This document shows positions 1 to 12,829 of a DNA stretch of 64,000 bases, piece by piece. Positions within the stretch are counted from its first letter, which is position 1, and each line of letters starts with the position of its first letter. The stretch comes from Citrus sinensis (taxonomy: Eukaryota > Streptophyta > Magnoliopsida > Sapindales > Rutaceae): assembly GCF_022201045.2 (NCBI RefSeq), contig NC_068558.1, positions 39,265,501 to 39,329,500 of the forward strand. Direction: 5' to 3'. Under the pieces are notes generated by a model. It was given only the letters and a program-made list of their open reading frames with translations, did not search any database and was not told the origin of the DNA. Both the position numbers and the translations under genes were made by a program.

Positions 1-169
1 GGTGTAGCATTTCACACTGTACTCCGAGACTCTGAAGTTCGCCACCTCATGTATATCACATGTGGAGGAAATTGAGTGTTCGTGCTTGTTACAATCATGC
101 AGCAGCGCGGCATCTGATAAATAAGCCGTTGTGCCTCCATCTGATAAGTAATTAAAAGTGGAGTGTTGC

Positions 170-311
170 TATTTACCCCGAACTCTAACCCTGAATTTGC
201 GCTCCGAAAGTCAAAACGCACAATTTAGTTTGGTAAGGAAAAGTGGAAAGTAAATGAAACCAAACCAAACGGTGCGTTTTGACTTTCAGGGCCTGAATTT
301 GGGGTAAATAG
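170..311. mobile_element. Short inverted-repeat element (MITE-like)
   Basis: Two arms of about 55-65 bases (about 170-234 and 256-311) are inverted copies of each other. Both contain the core AAAGTCAAAACGCAC and both end in a TTTACCCC-type terminus. The loop between them is about 20 bases. The whole unit would fold into one long imperfect hairpin, as small foldback MITEs do. I see no convincing target duplication, so the superfamily is unknown. The open frames that cross it are chance readings. Confidence 0.55.
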
Positions 312-1293
312 TTTTTCCCTTAAAAGTGTGGGCGGAAGTTTCATGCAATTGCTGTTTTGTTCTTCCTTTGTTTCATTTATTTATTTGTTCTTGTTATGTA
401 AGGCATTACCCGGTAAATTTTATATCAAGTTCAGATTATCGATTTATATGGTCTATCTATTGAACCAATTACTATTCTATCACTTACAAGAATAAGTTAT
501 CTAGTATATGCTTTTCAGATATTTTAATAAATATTCAATTCAACCCCAATAGTAAAAAAGTTCACTAAAAAGTTGCTCGAGTTTAAAATTAGGAAAGCAT
601 CAACTAAAATATAGTTACGAGAGTATCTAATTTGTCTATTTATGGATCAATATTTCCAGCCTCGATCATATTTGCATATCCACCTCTCTGTTGGATCATA
701 TCCATGTTAGAACAAAAAATTCTTTTGGTGAAAACCGTCACCTATAATTTAAGAACATTCATATTGTATCACTAAGAATCAATAACATAATTATGTGGAA
801 GCGTACCTGAATTCATAATACTTAATTCTTCTTTGGAGTAGTATGGTTGGCCTTGCAGATCTACACACTCTTCTAGAGAGTCCTTTAATTTTCTATGCGC
901 TTTCTCCCTAATGATGGAATGTCAATAGAGAATAAAAAGATACGTGTGACCTGGGGACCATAACCACTTATATAAACAACATTTTCATATTGTCACTGGG
1001 TATTCCTAATTATGCCCATCATAGAATTGGGTCTCTGCACATTAAATGTCCACGCCCTATTCGATACATTAAATCCCATAATACCGAAAACCTTAATAGA
1101 TAACTTTCAATTGGGTTTAACCTTATATGATAGTCTGCAAACACATAATTATTTACATATAAGCCCATCATTGGATTAAAGATCCAACAATATTGGATTA
1201 AAAAATCCAACAATCCAATGTTAGGATTTTCATGCTCTATTACTTTTTAATGATAGTAGTCCATCAAATCTTGCGTTGGAAGCAATTGCGTCC
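312..1293. other. Intergenic, AT-rich, no gene seen
   Basis: Only short unconvincing frames on both strands. No recognisable protein motif, tRNA or repeat boundary was found between the foldback element and the hAT element. Confidence 0.5.
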
Positions 1294-1301
1294 ACATGCA
1301 T

Positions 1302-3904
1302 TTAGGGATAGCAATTGTATCCGCAAACCCGTAAATCCGTTCACCAAAAGCCGTCCGTTGTGGATAATTTTGCGTGTTGCGGGGTCAATTTGGTATTACA
1401 AATTAAAACCTGCACTTGGATGTGGGTGAGTTTGATATTAGTCCAATATCCGACAGATACCTACATGGATATTCGCCAGACCTATAATTTTTTATTAATA
1501 TTTTTAATTTAATTTTAATTTAAAAAATATTTAAATCTAAAAAATAAATAAATAAAATAATGCAATTATGCAAAGTGCCAAATAACCAAATTGTAAATGC
1601 GTGTATTTTGTATAATAATGTAAGTAGCACACGTGGCCCTAATAGTCATAATCTAAACAATTGTATAGAGATTTCCCCTTGAGCCGCGCACCCATCTCTC
1701 ATCTCTATCTTCATTCTTCACTTCTTCAGCCGTGAGCATGTGAAAGTGAGTCAGCGCCCAACTTCCTTTACTGCTGACAAATTCTCTTAATAAATATTAA
1801 TTCAAATAAAGTAGAAAATAGCAAATTCTTCTAATAAAGTATGAAATAACAAATTCTCCGAAGATGAAGATATTGTTGATGAGGTAAGGAACTAAGCTTC
1901 TTTAACTTAATTCATGGATTATTTTATACTTATTTTAATTTTGTGTGAACTATTTTTCTTTAACTTAATGCAAGAATTATTTCATTATTATAATTTTTTT
2001 CTTCGGATTAGTATTTGAAAAGTATTATTCTTTGGAAAATATTAATTTTAATCATTATTGTAGGCATTATGCTGGATGAGTGCTAATGGTGATGAATGAA
2101 ATGAAGATATTCTCTTGGAGCTTGTGTTGAATGATAATATGAAATGTAATTGTTATTTTTAGATACTCATTTGTGTTTTTTTTAATGGATTTGTTGAAAT
2201 GCAAGTTATGCAACCCAAGAGGGGGGTGAATTGAGTTTTTTAAAAATATATTAAACAATTCGCACAACAATTCAATCTAATATCTTAATGGAATTTAAAA
2301 CAATAAATTCAATCAAGCACAATATTAAAAGGGTAAGGGAAGAGAAAAACAAACACAATGATTTTTACGTGGCTCGGCAATCCTCACCTACGTCCTCGCC
2401 TCCAAGCTCACCCGACTTGAGGATTTCACTATCCAAGTCTCCTAATGCTTCAAATGTTTACAATTGATTTCCAAGGTGTCAATTGACCTTTACAATCAAG
2501 AGATTATCTCCCCAATCTCTTCACCCCAAGTGTTTCTCACACTTGTACACTCACAATTTGATGAGAAATAAAAATTACAATAATGAAACTCTCTTTAAGA
2601 GTGGATAAACAAATTATAGCTCAATGATGATTCAATAAATGATGATTTACGAAATGAAAGCTCAATATATGTTATATGATCTTGTTTATGCTTGCATTGG
2701 TTCTTAAAATGAAGTTGGAGTTGAATTTTTATAGTTAGAGCCCGAAAACTAGTCGTTATAGGCAAATTCCAGCAACCAAGCGGTTAGCCGCTTGATTTAT
2801 CTGGCTAGCCGCTTGTAACAGTGATATTACTGTTATTTTTTAATTTTTCTATAATAACACTGTTCACTAAAATTACACTTTAGTCTAAAACTTTCTATAA
2901 TTATAATATGACCCAAAACATCATAACACTTTGTAAATAGGTCCAATTTCAGAATTTCCTAATAATGACTGTCAACTCAAAACTTTCTGCAATTATGATA
3001 TGGCCCTAAATATATTATTGTTTCTCAAAAAGGTCCTTTTCAACAAAATATCCATATTTTTCAAAGTTCTCAAAACCTTTCACTTTAATCCAAAATATTT
3101 ATAAATTATAGTATAGCCCAAAACATTTCAAATGTTTGTAAAAAGGTCCAACTTCAAAATTCAATAATAATGCTTATTAAAATCAAAGATTTCAAAACTT
3201 TTCATTTAAGTCCAAATTACTCAAATCCACAAAATACTTTACCTTATAAAAAGAAAACCGTTTAGTTTATGAAAAGTAATTATTTAAATTAATATCTTGA
3301 GCTTCTCAAATACTAAATCATGCATCAATTAAATCATACCGACTTTACAAGAATTTATCGTAATATTTTGTCTGTTGAGCTCTAAACTTTATTCTTGATT
3401 TCGCCGTTGTCCGTTGAGTGTCTTCAACTTGATTTCACTTGCATAAATATTACCCTTCAAAAACTAGTGAAAATGTGAAGTACAATATTTATTAAATCAC
3501 TTAATACACATGTTTGTTATCATCAAAATTACATAATGTATAGCCCTTTAGGCTAACATTTGTGTATTTCATACTTAAATTTGAGAATTTGTATTGAATT
3601 GATGTTGAAATTTTAATTTTCTGTTTACATTGATTAAATTTATAATTGAGTGTGTTATGTGGAATTTTAGGTTATTAATATAAATTTACATATTAAACAT
3701 TTGTGATTTTAAATGTGAGAACTCATAAAAAATCCGTCGAGTACCATTGTGGGTTTGGTAATTGTCAAAGTCCACAGCGGATGAGTTTTCTTAAGAAATT
3801 AAAACCCACAGCGGGTGTGGGTATGGGTTTGGTAATTAAAATTTTGTGCGGGTGCAAGTTCAGTAATAGCAAACTCGTTGTGGGCGGTGCACATTACCAT
3901 CCCT
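1302..3904. mobile_element. Non-autonomous hAT-type element with 8-bp target duplication
   Basis: The ends are inverted copies: TTAGGGATAGCAAT on the left, and the complement of ATTACCATCCCT on the right. The element is bounded by the perfect direct repeat ACATGCAT (1294-1301 and 3905-3912), an 8-bp duplication as hAT transposases make. Subterminal sequence is rich in CCCG/CGGG words (about 1320-1440 and 3735-3880), a common pattern in plant hAT MITEs. No transposase frame is visible. The middle (about 2210-3553) looks like a second repeat inserted later. Seen: termini and duplication. Inferred: superfamily and nesting. Confidence 0.8.
2210..3553. repeat. Unclassified non-coding repeat nested in the hAT element
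   Basis: The segment starts near CCCAAGAGGGGGGTGAATTG and ends near a phrase reading CCTTTAGGCTAACA. In between is a TTTACGTGGCTCGGC motif and a stretch with AGCCGCTTG words repeated in both orientations (about 2785-2815). I recall starts of the type AGAGGGGGGTGAAT followed by TTTACGTGG from dispersed plant repeats, but I cannot name the family. It has no coding capacity. The boundaries are approximate because no duplication was found. Confidence 0.4.
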
Positions 3905-3912
3905 ACATGCAT

Positions 3913-6128
3913 CCTAAGAGAATGCTCAGCTGAAAAAGTTGGGCATCAAGTTTTACATCATTGAATAGGACTGGCAACTTACGTAACCACTTGGCCAACT
4001 ACTGCCCTCACAATCCAACCCCGCATTGTTGAGGTAATTCCTTCGTCAATTATATTGTATATTGTATAATAAATATAATATTATTTAAATTTAATATAAT
4101 TATATTAAATTTATTATTATATAAAATAATAAAATATTATTATTATTTAGTACAAAATTAATATTTTTTTATAATAAACAATTTATTATTATTAATTATT
4201 AATATTAAATAAATATAATACTATTATTTTTAAATAAATATAATAATATTATATTTTCAAATAAAGATAGTATATAGTAATATTATTAATTCTCTATTAA
4301 TATAATAATATTATTTTTAAGTAAATTTTAACTTGTAAACAATGCAAATTATTATTTAGTTAAATATAATATTATTATTTAAATAAATAAAATATTATTT
4401 ATTTATTTTGTTAAATATAATTATATTAAATTTAATAAAAAGAGGGTAAAAAAGAAAGAGCTGCATAAGACTCCCACTTCCACTCCAAAAATGGGTGGAT
4501 AAAATGTGCAAATAAACATTATAGTGGAAGAAATCTACACTCCTCACTCCCACTCTAGAAAGTTAACACAACATAAGTTATAGTCTAATTGTAATATCAG
4601 TGAAAAAAAAAATCAAAAGTCTTTGAAAAGGCTTCCGCTGATTGTGACGATGACCGTGTTGTCTTTGGCAGCAGCAACAAGGCTCCACCTGTAATACAAC
4701 GCTGCACCACATACATCGTTATTGAATTTTTTATTTAAAAATTAATTGGCCTTTGGATAGCACTCAAAAGTAATCCAACGGATTATATTTTTTTTGGCTA
4801 ATGTTGGCTACCGGAAGTATCAGTTGCGATTGATTGAGATGTGGTATAAATAAGATATTTTTTTTACCCGTTCTCTTTTCATCCGTCTCTAAAGCTCAGG
4901 CAATTGGGCATTCAATTGGTATCCCCTTTTAATGAAAAAATTGATGGTGTGGTGAGACTGGAAGTTGGTCGGCTTTCTCTGAATCTCTTTCTCAAATCCA
5001 AAATTACGAATTGACCACCCAAGCACCAGCACTAAATAGCATAATTTCAACGAAGAATCAGCTCAATCAACGAAGGATCAGCCTCAATCAACGCCCAAAA
5101 CAAAAATGTAGTTAAAGAAATTTTCACCTACAGCTTAAAGAAAACTAATGGTACGAATTTTCATATTACTGTTGTGTTATTTACCATGTTTCAAATCTAT
5201 GGATACCTTTAGAATCGTGATTAAATTCTCTTTCGATAAGGTAATTTCTTAATTAGTTTGAAAGTTTTCCCTATTGTCTTTATGTCTTTATGAAGTCTGC
5301 ATTTTAAACAGATCAATTTATTCTCACAAAGAAACAATCTCAACTAACGAGACTATGTAAGGAGATTTCTAATTCAAAGAAACCTACCCGTAACAGGTAC
5401 GTCTTACCAAATTACTACATATCCTTTAGAATTGCGAGTTAAACCATTGATATAATTTTTTAATATAGAAGAATTTATTAATTGAAGGGTATAATCTAAT
5501 AAGCTTTGTGGGGATATGTTAACCGAAGGGGGAAAGAATTAACATGTGTTTATATGATATTCATATAAAGAGAATGAAAAAGAAAAAGCTTAAAACGCAG
5601 CAATAAAGTATATTGTTTAAATAGGAAAGTAAAATTTGGTAAAAGAAATAGAATGAAATAAGTAATTTTTTTAAAAAAATGTTATAGGTTTTAATGGATG
5701 GATTTTCAATGTTTTACATAGGAAAACGGATGGACAATCAGCTACACAAGCGTAAATGAGAATCAATAAACTTACAAAAGAGTAGTACTTGTCTTCCGAA
5801 AGTAAACAATGAAAATGTAGTTCCTAAATCTTCAACATATGGATTTGTCTCTCACTTGTAAGTAACTATATTCATTTATTATCCGACACGCATACTAGAT
5901 AACTATTAATTCAATGTCATGCAGTTGCAGCGATGGAGAAGAGCTTTTGAGAAGTCATAATTTTAATTTGTCTACCACTATTGGGGTCAGTGTATGTATA
6001 GATATTTTTTTTAAATTAGTATGTTCATTAATGGCAAGTCACAAATTAGTATTTTTTTAAAATTAGTATGAGAAGAGCTTTTGAGAAGTCATATGTAAAT
6101 TTTTTTAATCTTTATTACTTTTGTGACA
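3913..6128. other. Intergenic, partly low-complexity AT
   Basis: About 4040-4440 is almost pure A/T with TAT/ATTA words and holds no gene. The rest (4440-6128) has only short frames. It may include the promoter and first exons of the downstream Ulp1-type gene, but I could not define them. Confidence 0.4.
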
Positions 6129-9100
6129 GTTGAGGAAACACACTAGGAAAACCAACAGAGAACTTTCAGCAGAACATAAGGCAAGTCACAAAAAGCAATG
6201 TGAAAGGATTGGATGTGCAGATGCATATTCGGATAACAATGAATCAAAAACTATTAAGGCAGATAAGTTAACCTTGAAACTAGGTGTGCGCCTGACCGAT
6301 TTTGTTCTCTTGTTGGTAACTTATCGGAAGACAAGAAAAATGCAATAAGAGATATAGGATTTGGAAGCCTACTTGAAATCCAATGTGGTCGACTGAGGAG
6401 GCAATTATGTCGTTGGTTGGTGGATCAATTCAAACCTGAATGCAACATTACTGAACTTCATGGTCAAAATTTGAAACTGTGCCACAGAACATTTTCATAT
6501 GTCATGGGTGTAAAAGATGGAGGTATACCAATACAATTGGGTGGACCAAGTGAAAATATTGCTGAATTACAAGATATTTTTCAATCAACAGTCAAAGGGA
6601 TCAACATCAAGACGCTTGAGGATATTATAAAGCAAGAAGATAAAACCAGCTGGATTTTCAAGGTTTGTAATAAAGTTGATTTTGGCACATTTATGCATAC
6701 ACCCATTATTATATTAAATCATGAATATCTGTTATATTTCTTTCATATTATATTCTATTTTGACACCATTTGTATTTTTTCTATAATATTTGCATGCATA
6801 ATTGTATAAAACATTTGAAGTTACTGTGAAATATGAGCACATGTAAGCCATTTATCAAACTCATTCATGTTTGCTATTGTTCATTTTACAAATAGTAGTT
6901 TTGATATGAGCAGGTTGCGTTTACTTTGTTTGCACTAGCCACGTTGTTATGCCCAACAAGTGGTTATATATCACATTTGTTCTTGCATCCGTGCAACGAT
7001 GTTCTCAATGTTAAATCACTTAATTGGGCTTCGTTTTGTTATAAATGGTTGGCAAAATCCATTGGCAAATATAAGAATCGTGAAACTACATATGTTGGGG
7101 GATGTCTTCTTTTCCTACAGGTAAGATGATTTTCATAATTGAATTTTAGCATTTTTCTGGCCATGGATGGCTGTTTATACAGATTTTCTTAACTATAATC
7201 TGTTTATACAGATTTTTTACCTCCATAATGTTGCATACAACTGCATTCAGCCTTATGGGACCAAAACTCCTGTGACATTCTGGAAAGAATCAATGGTGAA
7301 GAGGTTCATGAAGTGGTTGAGATCTCAGGGAGGGATTGGAAGTAATAAGGTAAATTTTATTATAGAGTGCTTATCATTATAATTACCATAATAATGTGTG
7401 AGAAATGGCATTATCCTTATTTTTTGATATCATTTATTTGCTCAATTAAACAGATTCAGATGCGTACCACTAATACCGGTGAAGCTTCTCGATCAAAAGT
7501 TGTTAGACATCTCAATTTTGAAGAAATAATTCAGAAACAAATACTTTCAATCAGGGTACTGACATTTAAGGTTGATTATCTATCTGATGCGATATCTGAC
7601 CAAACTAAAATGCTAAAAGAATTGCTACATCAAAGGCAAATTATGGACCGAGTTGCCCCTTATGTCCATCATCCTATCACAGATAACATTAAAACTCCTT
7701 CCCACGAGTTTGTGTCTGCGCAAGAAAATAATGTTGGGGATGAGTTTATTGAAATCTCATCAAATAAAAGTTCAGCCCAAGGTTATGATAAGATAAACTC
7801 TCCTTATGATGGTTCGAGCTTAAACACAAAGGAACAACAATTATATCAAATATTGAGGACATTAGAAATGGCTATGGATTGTGAAAAAACAGATGCATTA
7901 CCCTCAAAGAAAATGGAAATGTCCAAGGGAAAACAAGAACTGATTCTTAAGGATTCTAAGGTATTAAAGTGTCTTTGTTACTGTTGTTTTTATATTTATC
8001 ATAATTGTATGTTGTGACATTACCTCAGAATATGTGAATTTTAATTTTTTTTTCTTTTGTAGGAGGGTCTTGTGATGATACAATCAACTGCAAAGGGAAT
8101 GCATATTCAAACTTCTAAAGAAAAGAATGTCAATCTCAAGTCTACCCAACCCCGATTTTTGGCTGTTCCATTTTCAGTTCCCACTCCATTTACCGAGGAT
8201 GAAAAAAAGCTTATTCTTTACCTTTTTGACGACAAGTTGGCTGAAATGTATGGTCTAGTAATAATGAAATGTTTTTGTAAATGGCTAGATTGTTTCGAAT
8301 ATAGATATAAATCTCTTAATCTTGCTTTTATTCATTGAAATAATGTTGTTTTTTCATGATAAAGGGATGTTGTCGTTCGTACAGAATACAGCAGCATAAC
8401 ACGGAGCAGTATGCGTTCCCTCCTGCCGAGAGCATGGATTGATGGTGATGTAATACTCTATGCCTACTATATATAATATTTAGGATTCATTCAATACTAA
8501 TGATGCCATTATTTTCAATTAGTATATATGTGCATATCTCTTAACTAATGTTCCACTTTGGTCACAACTGTTAAAAAAAATTTCAGATTATTACTATGTA
8601 CGCAGAGTACAAGACTATTGAAGAGGCCCAAAAGGATATCACCTCTCCTCGATGTTGGTTCTTACCGTCATATTATTCCGTAAGATAACCAGAAATTAAA
8701 TATTTTTAATTCAATAATTACTCTTTAAATGAGATCATGCAGAATGTTAACTAACAAAATGTTTTTATTCTTTTAATTTTTGCCACTTAAATTTAAAGCA
8801 AGTTGTATTGGGTGACTCGGGTGATCTAAACCCCTATCGTCGAGCTTCTAGGTTCCAAGAGCGCTACATGCCCCAGTTGGAAACTTGTGAAAAGGCTTAG
8901 CGCATAACATGATTTTTTTTAATGAACTGTTTGTGGTTTGTATTTTTACAAAGTTCCTTGGTATCTTTTTCATTTTACTAACCTGATAACAAAACATTTT
9001 GCCATTAATTGTATTTACTCTCCTACAACTGCAGATTTATGTGCCCGTACATTGTGAAGCTCATTGGTACATGCTTGTTATTGACATTCTTCGTCAAACT

Positions 9101-10223
9101 GCTGATATTTGGGATTCATTGGAATCTCTCAGTCAAAGAGAAAAAATGATTAATCAGTCATTGACAATTGTATGTTCTTAGGAGGATTGACTACATTTGT
9201 GCGTTAGTCGGAATTTGATTAAATAACATTCTAAATTTTGTTAACACTTATTCTGGTTGATGTTGGCAGCTCGCCTCACTGGATTTTTTGCTACTTAGAG
9301 AGGCTCGACTTCGTTTTGGTTCAAATTTCAATTTTCTGCATTTTCAACTTGGTATTCAAACTGGTCTGCCACAACAGCCAAATGATTTTGATTGTGGATA
9401 CTACACCTTGAAATATATGGACAATCCCTCTATTGTTGCTGACCAGTCTTATCAGGTATATGCTTTTTTTTTTCAATCTTGAACATTGATGATTCTGATA
9501 TTTAGTTCATGATCAATGCTTTCTTCAGACCATTTATCAGTCATTATGTTTAATGATTCTGTATTTAGATTAATAACAATGATAACAGAGGAGTACTGCA
9601 AAGAAGTAATAAATATTAAAGTTTTCTTTATGAAGAGTACTTTTAAGGCATAACTAGGAGTACTCGATAATTTTTTTTCCTTTTAAGGATGTATTAAGCA
9701 AGCTGTTTTTAGAAGATATCTAGTTTTAAAAGCAATAAGACATACTTTTTAGCAAGTAAACAAGCACCAAAAATGTGAATTGTTAAAAATCTGCATATGT
9801 AAAAGGCCAAGTATTTATATTTAAGAAGTATTATTATCTGTTGCAAGTCAACTACCTTCTGTGAAAAAATAAGCTTGCTGCTAGTAATTAGGTAACAACC
9901 ACTGGAGTCGTGAACTATGTGGGCTTTGTTATTTTTATATAAATTCATCTTGTGAGCATATAGAAATTGTTGTAATTAGTGTTTCTTGTTGTTAGCACGA
10001 TTCGGATTATGCTCGCATCCTGTTGGCACTCTATCTAGCACAATCTCCACTTAATGATATTAGGCATAAACTCATGCAAGATGCTTCCAATAGATATGGA
10101 AAGTGTGGTGCTGCTGACTCGCAAAGGGCCACTTGTAAACAAACTTCAGAATTAAGAAAAGCTGCCAGAAATATTAATCTTAACCAGACACCGTCCGAGG
10201 CTTTATTAAAAACATTACTATGA
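6129..10223 (+). CDS. Ulp1-type (C48) cysteine protease gene, transposon-associated plant family
   Basis: A multi-exon gene. Clear exons are about 6129-6662 (frame changes inside, so probably two exons), 6914-7120, 7212-7349, 7454-7960, 8063-8247, 8365-8449, 8587-8679, 8799-8897, 9035-9169, 9270-9455 and 9996-10223. The N-terminal half carries a DUF1985-like region (GFGSLL, WLVDQF, a GVKDGGIPIQLGG stretch). The C-terminal half is a Ulp1 catalytic domain: His in EAHWYMLVID (codon 9062), Asp in IWDSLES (9113), and Gln/Cys in PQQPNDFDCGYYT (Cys codon 9393). The triad is therefore complete. Ulp1 enzymes cut SUMO or related modifiers, but members of this family usually ride on Mutator or CACTA elements, so a host role is unproven. 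The junction after 8897 lacks a normal GT donor (TGTGAAAAG then GCTTAG), so the gene may be decaying. Start codon not determined. Confidence 0.55.
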
Positions 10224-12145
10224 TCTCTAAAGGTATGTTAAGTCCCTTGTCATTCCCATTTTTGATCTTATGTCCTATGCTTATCAATTGTTATTAAGTT
10301 GTTTTTTCTATTTCTTTTAGTGAGTTATGATGTTTTTGGTAGACCAATTAAACTTGTTATTAATCATCTGCTTGTGTTTTTAACTAGGTGTCACTACACT
10401 TGGAATGGTAGCTTTTATATTTTGGTATTCGAAACCATTTTGTTTTTGAATATTTTTGTAACAACACCTTTTTTGTATAGCATATACTAATCATTTTTTG
10501 GTTAGGTAGTCGAGTAACTGTTTATTAGAACCTTTGTCAGTTCATTCACCTAAAGAAGCAGTCAAGCAGATGAGCCATGTGTGGCCTTAGAAGATGGCGT
10601 TGTAGATGCATTTCGTGCTCCTGGATGCCCTCTTATTTTTTTGTGTACGAGGGTAGTGTATTTAGGTTGCATATTCTGACCATTTGTTATTAGGCACTAT
10701 CGGTCAGAGATGGCTAATTGTAGAAACTTGATATGTATTTAGGGCTATATCTCTGTTAATTCTTCTCTATTATAACTGTCTTAAAATTCCAGTAAAATTA
10801 CTTGTTGAATTTTTTGTAGCTTAAATTTGGTTTGGTTTTGTTTTGTTTCAGATTTTGATGAATTATGATGTTGAAGGGTTTCGACTCTTTTGTAATCTAC
10901 TTTGCTTTGACTAATGATGTTCAATCCTACAGATATTATATCTTTGTAGATTCAATTTTCCGTTGTTGTTAAATTTAAGTGATCCTTTATTTTTCCTTTG
11001 TGGCTTGCATGCATGCATGAATGTCGAAAAGGTCACTGGAGTGTTATTTTTTGGTTGTTGGGCACTTGAAAAAAAAAATGATCTAGAATGTCTGGTTGTT
11101 GAGCACTCAGAACCCAAAAAAAAAAATGAATATTCCTTGCATGGTGAAATTAATTTGAATTACTACTTCCATTTTCAACAAAAGCTCAAACAAAAATAAA
11201 AATAAAAACCACTGCCTTTATTTCAGATTAGACAGTATGATATATTCTACGGGAAATATAATGTCAATGAAATTCAAAATTTTTAATTTTTCACGGACAG
11301 GTACAAATTGATATTTTTATTTCCCGCCTCCATTTTTGATATTTTTGAGAAGTATTACTTGTTAAAATTAGCAATTATAAATGTTGCTAGTAATGTCCAC
11401 GGGTGCACATATACTTAAGATTAGCAATCGTCAAAAATTTATATATATGGTTATTGTAAAAATACAATTGATTAAAATATAATTTTTAAAATTACATTTA
11501 AAGGAAATCAACTCCGAAATGTAAATATAGAGTTTCAAACCTTAACCAATTTACGAAAAGGTGGGAAGGATATAGTTTTCCATCCAACTCTTACCTAACC
11601 GAAAAGCAATTATATTCTTGATGGTATCAAATTTTGTAATTACTCATAAAATATTGTTGTTTTCAATATCATTTAGAAACATAACTAATATTTACAGTAC
11701 AATTTAATCAAGTGTTTGTAAATTCTTTTATTATTTAAAAGAGATTATGAATTTAACATTTCTTGTCGTTGTGCTTCAAATTTGAGTTTTATATTTACCT
11801 ACAACTGCTATTTTGGAGCACAATTTTTTGGAGAATTCACAAGGATTGTCTATTAAAATAGGAAAAATTAAAGCAAACCTACGTATGAATTTAATTCTAA
11901 CCTAATTTATTAGTTGTTATAAGTTTAGTACAGTTGCAATTCATCCTGTGAAATTGTTGAGTAATTAATGTTATGACTTGTGGAGTAGACCTTTGGACAT
12001 TCCTGAAATTTTCTTATAAAACCCTTTTTTCATTGAGATTAATTGAATGGGTTTTGATCACATGTGTGAGGTCACTCCCCTTACGGAGGGTAGTGACCCA
12101 TATTGCGATCTCGTATCAAGCGAACAAGTTCTTGTAATTGGATTT
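10224..12145. other. Intergenic, no gene seen
   Basis: This is the region downstream of the Ulp1-type gene and may include its 3' UTR (to about 10900). The frames at 10911-11199 overlap each other on opposite strands and look like chance. No TIR or target duplication that would make the Ulp1 gene part of a bounded transposon was recognised. Confidence 0.4.
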
Positions 12146-12148
12146 TTA

Positions 12149-12826
12149 GGGCTCACTTGGCATTGTTTTTAGGAGATTTAAAAGTGATTTGAAAATCTAA
12201 AAATTAATTTTCGTATTTGGTAAATTTTTATAAAAATCATTTTTTGGCAAAATTACTCAATTTTATAGTAGATTTTCAAATTTTGATTTTGAGAATCACT
12301 TTTACATTTAATATGATTTTGTATATATCATCATATAGCATCCAATGGATGGATGCAGCTGTGGTATGGTACCACAGTTGCACCATAGTTTTGCCCCATA
12401 TATATATTATAAACTTTCAAATTTTTGGTTGATTATTAGGAAATAAAATCATTAACCTTAAAGAGATTATTATTATCAATTATATTGAGATGGCACAATA
12501 AAAAATAAAAATACTAATACTATAAAATATTTATTTTAGTTATCAAATAATTATATATACATATTGAGAAATATTATGTGTGTGTGTGTGTGTGTTTATA
12601 AATATTGAAATAAATTTCATTCAATATTATGTCTAATTTAGTCATTTACATTTTTACTGTAGATTAACAGTACGATTTACCAAATATATACAACCGCTTT
12701 TAAAACTAACAGTACTTTTAAAAATAAATTATACCAAATGTTTCACTGATTCTTTCACATGTAATTGTTTCTATAACACAGTTACCAACGATTATTTTAC
12801 AAGTTATAACATTACCAAACTAGCCC
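12149..12826. mobile_element. PIF/Harbinger-type MITE (TTA target site)
   Basis: The left end GGGCTCACTTGGCATTG matches the complement of the right end (TTACCAAACTAGCCC), and TTA flanks both sides (12146-12148 and 12827-12829). A GGGC...TTGG terminus plus a 3-bp TTA duplication is the usual signature of PIF/Harbinger (Tourist-like) elements. There is no coding frame. Inside are a (TG)8 microsatellite (about 12576-12592) and an imperfect palindrome (12355-12381). Confidence 0.7.
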
Positions 12827-12829
12827 TTA

